From an uncultured Emergencia sp. (GTDB lineage Bacteria > Bacillota > Clostridia > Peptostreptococcales > Anaerovoracaceae), in NCBI GenBank assembly GCA_902476665.1, contig CABSEO010000033.1:1-10741 (forward strand): DNA of 10,741 nt, written 5' to 3'. A program made the translations under genes and the position numbers. This document shows positions 6,466 to 10,741 of the stretch, one piece after another. Below the pieces are notes generated by a model, which had not been told where the DNA came from, made no database searches, and saw only the letters and a program-made list of their open reading frames with translations. Position 1 is the stretch's first letter; every line of letters starts with the position of its first letter.

Positions 6466-7101
6466 ATGAAACTGACACTTGATCATTTCAGGAAAGCTTT
6501 TAAAGGGAAAAAGCCGGCTGCCATTGGGAATCATTACTATTTTTCTGTACTGATACCACTGGTGGAAAAGAATGGAGAACTCTTTGTTCTCTATGAAGTG
6601 AGAGCAAAGCATATGGCCTCTCAGCCGGGTGAAGTCTGTTTTCCCGGGGGACATGTGGAGACAGAGGAAGACCCTTGCTGTACGGCACTTAGAGAAACTT
6701 TTGAAGAAATAGGCATTTCATCTGAAAAAATTGAACTGATTGGGGCAGGTAATATTCTTTACGGCTATGCAAATTATACTTTGTATACTTACCTTGGAAT
6801 CATCCGATATGAGGATTATCTGAATGCTGATTTGTCACTGAACGAGGTAGACGAGATTTTTCTGGTCAGGATAGCGGATTTAGAAGAACATTTTCCGCAG
6901 GTTTTCAGAGAAGAGGTTCGTGCGAAGATTGACGATGATTTCCCTTACGATAAGCTGGGAATTGGAAAGGACTATCGGTGGAGAACGGGAATCTGGGAAA
7001 TACCTGTTTATGATATTGATGGCAGAATAATATGGGGATTAACCGCAAGAATTACAGCAAATCTTATTGAGGAAGTGCGAAAAATTTTCCCAAAGGACTG
7101 A
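6466..7101 (+). CDS. Nudix hydrolase, CoA pyrophosphatase (NudL/YeaB) type
   Basis: A 211-residue cytoplasmic Nudix enzyme. The Nudix box spans residues 62-84 and fits G-x5-E-x7-R-E-x2-E-E-x-G exactly: Gly62, Glu68, Arg76, Glu77, Glu80, Glu81, Gly83. The Mg-binding helix is therefore intact. The segment before it, VRAKHMASQPGEVCFPGG (45-62), matches the extra signature of the CoA-pyrophosphatase subfamily (R..x..R/S-x-P-G-E-x-x-F-P-G-G). The C-terminal IIWGLTARI (188-196) also suits this group. Such enzymes split CoA or oxidised CoA into 4'-phosphopantetheine and 3',5'-ADP. Specificity is inferred from the signature and other nucleoside diphosphate derivatives are possible. AAGGGAG (6448-6454) serves the ATG with a rather long 11-base spacer. 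No promoter fits between the preceding terminator and the start. Confidence 0.88.
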   Translation: MKLTLDHFRKAFKGKKPAAIGNHYYFSVLIPLVEKNGELFVLYEVRAKHMASQPGEVCFPGGHVETEEDPCCTALRETFEEIGISSEKIELIGAGNILYGYANYTLYTYLGIIRYEDYLNADLSLNEVDEIFLVRIADLEEHFPQVFREEVRAKIDDDFPYDKLGIGKDYRWRTGIWEIPVYDIDGRIIWGLTARITANLIEEVRKIFPKD

Positions 7102-7190
7102 AGCCTTGCCATAGAAGTGATCTGTTTGGAAAAGACAGTACAGATTATTGTGGCTGGAGAAAAAAAGTCTTTCTCTGCTTCAGAACCCCA

Positions 7191-7199
7191 TGGTATACT
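7191..7199 (+). promoter_or_regulatory. Extended -10 promoter for the lipoprotein operon
   Basis: TGGTATACT combines a TG extension (7191-7192) with the -10-like TATACT (7194-7199, five of six). No good -35 lies 16-18 bases upstream, which is usual for extended -10 promoters. Transcription would start near 7206, only about 23 nt before the start codon. Confidence 0.5.
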
Positions 7200-7217
7200 G
7201 TAATCGACAACTATACT

Positions 7218-7222
7218 GGAGG
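7218..7222 (+). promoter_or_regulatory. Shine-Dalgarno site fixing the lipoprotein start
   Basis: GGAGG lies six bases before the ATG at 7229. That start gives a clean lipoprotein signal peptide, whereas a start at the ATG at 7148 would put 27 unrelated residues in front of it. Confidence 0.85.
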
Positions 7223-7228
7223 AAAAAA

Positions 7229-8272
7229 ATGAAGAGAGGATTTGCACTGTTTCTGTGCATTATTCTGACAGCAGGACTATCTGCCTGTGGGGAAGAAAAG
7301 CAGACAGCAAAAGAATATACCTATGAAATTGCTATGATCACACCGTCATCAGAAGAATCTATTGATGATGGTGCGCAAATTGAGGATACCTGGGAAGGAA
7401 TCAGAAAGTTTGCTGAAGAAAACAGCAAAACCTACAAGTATTATGAACCGGCAGACAAGACAGAAGCTGCAGGTGTCGAGACTGTAACAGCAGCTTCTGA
7501 TGCCGGAGCCACCGTTGTGGTGGGCTGGGGCAGTGATACAGCAGCAATCTTTGAAAAGGCAGCAGAAAGCTTTCCGGATCTGACATTTATTTCAATTAAT
7601 GGAAACGGTGGAAATCATGTTTCTGATGTCAGATGCGATTCTGTCGCTGCAGGTTATCTTGCAGGTTATGCTGCAGTTACAGAAGGATACGAGGATATCG
7701 GTTTTCTGGGTGAGTCTGAGATGGACAGAGATTATGGATTCGGATTTGTTCAGGGATGCAATGCGGCAGCTGTAGAATGGGGACATACGGTGTCCTTGCG
7801 GTTTTTTTGCGGCGAGAAAAAGAGCAGTTCTGCACAGGTACAGCAACTTGCAGCAGACTGGTATGCCGAAGGGACAGGACTTATTGCTGCGGCAGGTAAA
7901 GATATTCTTGAGCCTGTAAAGACTGCTGCGGAAGAACAGGGCGGAAAAGTGATCGGTCGTTCCATAGACAGACTTGACGAGACTGTGATCGCTTCTTCAG
8001 AGGAAAACTGTGCCCTTGCGGCCGAAACTATGCTGAAGAGATTTTTCTCCGATGGAGCAGCCGAGTCTACAGAACTTGGTATTCCTGAAAAAGCAGTGAC
8101 ATTGAAATGGAAAGAAGAACAGTTCAGCCTGTTTGTTAAGGAAGATTATCAGGAGGTACTGAGTCGCTTTGCCGAAGGGAAGATTAAATTATTATCAGCT
8201 GAGGATGTCAATTCTGTTGGCAATCTGATAGCTGAAGGAAATCTGTACCGCATCATTTTAATGGAGGATTGA
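7229..8272 (+). CDS. BMP-family substrate-binding lipoprotein (divergent)
   Basis: A 347-residue secreted lipoprotein. Residues 1-20 form a lipoprotein signal peptide: MKRG, a hydrophobic core, then the lipobox LSAC with Cys20 as the lipid anchor. It should sit on the outer face of the membrane. The mature part resembles the BMP/Med/PnrA periplasmic-binding fold: a VVVGWGSDTAA stretch (97-106), DLTFISING (117-125), the diagnostic RCDSVAAGYLAGYAA (135-149), IGFLGE (157-162) and GFGFVQGCNAAA (170-181). BMP proteins usually bind purine nucleosides for ABC import. Here the early motif, normally D-x-x-F-N-x, is replaced by SIDDGAQIEDTWEGI (44-58), so the ligand may differ. No permease or ATPase is adjacent. 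Its stop is 13 nt before ygiQ, so the two are probably one transcript. A sensor or chaperone role is as possible as transport. Confidence 0.75.
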   Translation: MKRGFALFLCIILTAGLSACGEEKQTAKEYTYEIAMITPSSEESIDDGAQIEDTWEGIRKFAEENSKTYKYYEPADKTEAAGVETVTAASDAGATVVVGWGSDTAAIFEKAAESFPDLTFISINGNGGNHVSDVRCDSVAAGYLAGYAAVTEGYEDIGFLGESEMDRDYGFGFVQGCNAAAVEWGHTVSLRFFCGEKKSSSAQVQQLAADWYAEGTGLIAAAGKDILEPVKTAAEEQGGKVIGRSIDRLDETVIASSEENCALAAETMLKRFFSDGAAESTELGIPEKAVTLKWKEEQFSLFVKEDYQEVLSRFAEGKIKLLSAEDVNSVGNLIAEGNLYRIILMED

Positions 8273-8285
8273 CAGTAAAGAAACA

Positions 8286-10187
8286 ATGTTTTTACCGATT
8301 ACAAGAAATGAAATGGAAGAAAGAGGCTGGGAACAGGTTGATTTTGTTCTGGTGACGGGGGACGCCTATGTGGATCATCATTCTTTTGGAACAGCTATCA
8401 TAGGGCGTGTTCTGGAGAGCAGAGGTTATAAGGTGGCTGTACTTCCCCAGCCTGATTATCGAAGTGCAAATGATTTTAAACAATTCGGAAAACCGCGTCT
8501 GGGTTTTCTGATCAATAGTGGTGTAGTTGATTCCATGGTGAATCATTACTCTGTTTTTAAGCGGAGACGTAGGACTGACGAATACTCTCCGGGAGGGAAA
8601 CCTGGCAGAAGACCGGATCGAGCCGTAATTGTATACAGCAATAGAGCAAGAGAAGCTTATAAAGATGTGCCTGTTATTATTGGCGGAATAGAGGCCAGTT
8701 TGAGGCGACTTGGGCATTATGACTACTGGAGTGACAAGGTTCGCAGATCCATTCTGCTGGATTCTAAGGCAGATCTGCTGATTTACGGTATGGGGGAGCG
8801 GGCGATTGTAGAGATTGCAGAAGCGCTGGAGGCAGGTATTGACATTCGCGATATCACCTGGATAAGGGGCACCTGCTACAAAGCAAGAACTTTTGAAATG
8901 GATGAATATACAGCAGTATTGCCGGATTTTAAACAAATTGCAGAAGATAAGGAGGCTTACTGCAGAAGTTTTGTTACCGCTTATCGCAGCAATGATGACA
9001 TTAATGGAAAACGTCTTATTGAAAAATATGAAGAAACTCTTTATGTGATCCAGAATCAGCCACAGCCGCCACTGACACGACAGGAACTTGATGATATTTA
9101 TGAACTGCCATATGAGAATCAGTGGCATCCGGTCTATGATGAGGCCGGGGGAATTCCTGCATTTTCTGAGATTGAGTTCAGTCTTGTCTCTTCAAGAGGA
9201 TGCTTTGGAGGATGCAGCTTCTGTGCATTGACTTATCATCAGGGAAGACAGGTGCGAAGCCGAAGTAAAGAGTCTCTGGTGAGAGAAGCAGAGGCTATGA
9301 CAAAAAAGGAGAATTTTAAGGGATATATTCATGATGTAGGCGGACCTACAGCTAATTTCCGGGCGCCTGCCTGCAGAAAACAGCTGAAAAGCGGTGTATG
9401 TAAAGACAGGGACTGTCTGTATCCTGCACCATGCAAAAATATGGATGTGGATCATAGTGATTATTTGGATGTGCTGCGGGCAGTGCGCAGCGTGGAAGGT
9501 GTGAAAAAAGTATTTATTCGCTCAGGTATTCGTTACGATTATGTTATGGCAGATAAGGACAGCACCTTCCTTAGAGAACTTTGCAAATATCATGTCAGTG
9601 GCACATTAAAGGTTGCACCGGAACACATTTCGGACAGGGTGCTTTATTACATGAGAAAACCTTCCGCAAAAGTGTTTATCCGGTTTGCTGAGAGGTATAA
9701 ACAGATAAACCGGCAACTGGGCATGAAACAGTACCTGATTCCATATCTGATCAGCTCTCATCCGGGAAGCACTCTTGAGGATGCTGTGGAGCTGGCTTTG
9801 TTTCTGAAAGAGTATGGATTTGTTCCAGATCAGGTACAGGATTTCTATCCTACCCCTGCTACGCTTTCAACCTGTATGTATTACACAGAAATGGATCCGT
9901 TTACGATGAAGCCTGTTTATGTGGCGAAAAAACTGGAAGATAAAAAGATGCAGAGGGCGCTGATTCATTATCATAAACCGGAAAACAGAGACATTGTTAT
10001 AAATGCTTTGAAAAAAGCGGGAAGAGAAGATCTAATCGGTGTTCTTGTCAGTGGAAAAGGGAAGAAAAATGAGTCTAATCAAAGAATTTGCAAAGATCGT
10101 ACAGGCAAGCGAAAGACAGTACAAAAACGCCAGAGGAGGTTCGCTGATTCTGACAGAAGAGATTCTGCAAAAAAAGAAGGAAACTGA
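8286..10187 (+). CDS. ygiQ: YgiQ family radical SAM protein
   Basis: A 633-residue cytoplasmic iron-sulfur protein of the YgiQ family (Radical_SAM_N domain, radical SAM core, C-terminal DUF3362-like part). The N-terminus MFLPITRNEMEERGW..DFVLVTGDAYVDH is characteristic. IIGGIEASLRRLGHYDYW (131-148) and the radical SAM motif CFGGCSFC (Cys306, Cys310, Cys313) follow. A second cysteine group lies at 363, 372, 377 and 383 (C-x8-C-x4-C-x5-C). VPDQVQDFYPTPATLSTCMY (513-532) is another hallmark. The substrate of the family is unknown. The Shine-Dalgarno site is poor: GGAGG is 18 bases upstream, inside the lipoprotein gene, so translation may depend on coupling. After GREDLIG (579-585) the tail is K/R-rich and overlaps the next gene for 119 nt in another frame. 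The tail is probably not conserved and may reflect a change in the stop position. Confidence 0.92.
   Translation: MFLPITRNEMEERGWEQVDFVLVTGDAYVDHHSFGTAIIGRVLESRGYKVAVLPQPDYRSANDFKQFGKPRLGFLINSGVVDSMVNHYSVFKRRRRTDEYSPGGKPGRRPDRAVIVYSNRAREAYKDVPVIIGGIEASLRRLGHYDYWSDKVRRSILLDSKADLLIYGMGERAIVEIAEALEAGIDIRDITWIRGTCYKARTFEMDEYTAVLPDFKQIAEDKEAYCRSFVTAYRSNDDINGKRLIEKYEETLYVIQNQPQPPLTRQELDDIYELPYENQWHPVYDEAGGIPAFSEIEFSLVSSRGCFGGCSFCALTYHQGRQVRSRSKESLVREAEAMTKKENFKGYIHDVGGPTANFRAPACRKQLKSGVCKDRDCLYPAPCKNMDVDHSDYLDVLRAVRSVEGVKKVFIRSGIRYDYVMADKDSTFLRELCKYHVSGTLKVAPEHISDRVLYYMRKPSAKVFIRFAERYKQINRQLGMKQYLIPYLISSHPGSTLEDAVELALFLKEYGFVPDQVQDFYPTPATLSTCMYYTEMDPFTMKPVYVAKKLEDKKMQRALIHYHKPENRDIVINALKKAGREDLIGVLVSGKGKKNESNQRICKDRTGKRKTVQKRQRRFADSDRRDSAKKEGN
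10057..10062 (+). promoter_or_regulatory. Shine-Dalgarno site for the methyltransferase inside ygiQ
   Basis: AAGGGA sits six bases before the ATG at 10069, within ygiQ coding sequence. It supports 10069 as a real start; the next in-frame ATG, at 10222, would remove the conserved YGDN segment. Confidence 0.7.
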
Positions 10188-10741
10188 TAATTTTATCTGT
10201 TACGGCGATAATAAAGCTCTGATGAAGACCCTTTTGGAAGACGGGAAGATGAAAGGAAAGATACAGCTTATATATCTTGATCCCCCGTTCTTTTCAAAAT
10301 CCAACTATGATGCAGTACTGAAAGCTGGAGATGAAAGTATCAAACATATGGCCTATGGTGACAAGTGGGAAAAAGGACTTTCGGAATATTTGAAGATGCT
10401 GACTGTCCGATTGCTTCTGATGCGTGATCTGCTGAATGACACTGGGCTGATATGGCTTCATCTGGATTGGCATGCTGTTCATTATGCTAAAATTATTATG
10501 GATGAGATTTTCGGAGAGAAAAACTTTGTAAATGAGATTATCTGGACTTATAAATCAGGAGGTACCAGCAAAAAACATTTTTCTAGAAAGCATGATACTC
10601 TTTTAGTCTATGCCAAATCTAAGCATTATCAGTTTTATCCGCTTCAGGAGAAATCCTATAATCGGGGATATAAACCTTACCGCTTCAAAGGGGTAAAAGA
10701 GTATAAGGATGATATAGGCTGGTATACCATGGTTAACATGA
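10069..10741 (+). CDS. Site-specific DNA methyltransferase, N-terminal part (truncated by window)
   Basis: The frame stays open for 224 codons from the ATG to the window edge, so the 3' end is missing. Residues 44-48 (CYGDN) and 65-80 (IQLIYLDPPFFSKSNY) form the typical approach to catalytic motif IV. DPPF (71-74) is the D/S-P-P-Y/F signature of amino-group (N6-adenine or N4-cytosine) methyltransferases. Downstream GLIWLHLDWHAVHYAKIIMDEIFGEKNFVNEIIW-like sequence (126-159) and a SGGTSKKHFSRKHDTLLVY stretch (163-181) resemble Mod-type proteins of the COG2189 group. Motif IV near the N-terminus implies the beta-class order, with the SAM-binding FxGxG motif expected beyond the window. The target sequence is unknown. 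It may be an orphan methyltransferase or the Mod half of a type III restriction system whose nuclease would lie to the right. It starts within ygiQ and is probably in the same operon. Confidence 0.88.
   Translation, partial: MSLIKEFAKIVQASERQYKNARGGSLILTEEILQKKKETDNFICYGDNKALMKTLLEDGKMKGKIQLIYLDPPFFSKSNYDAVLKAGDESIKHMAYGDKWEKGLSEYLKMLTVRLLLMRDLLNDTGLIWLHLDWHAVHYAKIIMDEIFGEKNFVNEIIWTYKSGGTSKKHFSRKHDTLLVYAKSKHYQFYPLQEKSYNRGYKPYRFKGVKEYKDDIGWYTMVNM

Noticed and set aside
7120..7175. Short dyads (ATCTGT/ACAGAT and GAGAAA/TTTCTC) between the Nudix and lipoprotein genes
   Set aside because: The arms are six pairs or fewer with loops of 7-14 bases and no following U tract. Chance pairing in AT-rich sequence is a sufficient explanation.
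8292..9128. 278-codon open frame on the - strand
   Set aside because: It lies wholly antisense to ygiQ, whose product is clearly recognisable. The translated sequence shows no family features, no start-site signal was seen, and it is explained by codon bias of the sense gene.
1..10741. CRISPR array, insertion sequence, prophage, tRNA or rRNA
   Set aside because: I scanned for regularly spaced direct repeats, transposase motifs, terminal inverted repeats, cloverleaf-like segments and conserved rRNA stretches, and found none.

Overview
The window is a densely packed stretch of bacterial chromosome with moderate to low GC. Every supported gene is on the + strand. Purine-rich Shine-Dalgarno sites, sigma-A-type promoters, U-tract terminators and the protein families (PepV, YfcC family, BMP lipoprotein, YgiQ, a small P-loop protein I associate with anaerobic Clostridia) suggest a Firmicute of the Clostridia, probably Lachnospiraceae. 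That placement is inferred from the protein sequences; no phylogeny was run.

Layout. (1) 1-2756: the last codons of an ABC exporter ATPase, its membrane permease, then rlmN (23S rRNA A2503 methyltransferase), closed by a strong hairpin terminator. (2) 2767-5797: a promoter, the M20 dipeptidase pepV and a YfcC/DcuC-type transporter, tightly linked and probably one transcript for import and hydrolysis of a peptide or acyl-amino-acid substrate. (3) 5879-6443: a stand-alone unit with a near-consensus promoter, a leader able to form a 5' stem-loop, a 140-residue P-loop ATPase of unknown function and a strong terminator. (4) 6466-7101: a CoA-pyrophosphatase-type Nudix hydrolase starting only 22 nt after that terminator. 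(5) 7191 to the right edge: an extended -10 promoter, a BMP-family lipoprotein, a YgiQ-family radical SAM protein, and the first 224 codons of a beta-class DNA methyltransferase that starts inside ygiQ and runs off the window.

Most of this is ordinary chromosomal content, and I see no CRISPR array, insertion sequence, prophage, tRNA or rRNA. No gene-free stretch exceeds 300 nt; the longest gap, 182 nt, lies upstream of the small ATPase. The points most worth a second look are the cut-off methyltransferase and its 119-nt out-of-frame overlap with ygiQ, the uncharacterised mini P-loop protein with its own promoter and terminator, the lone BMP lipoprotein with a changed ligand-motif region, and the terminator that almost touches the Nudix gene.
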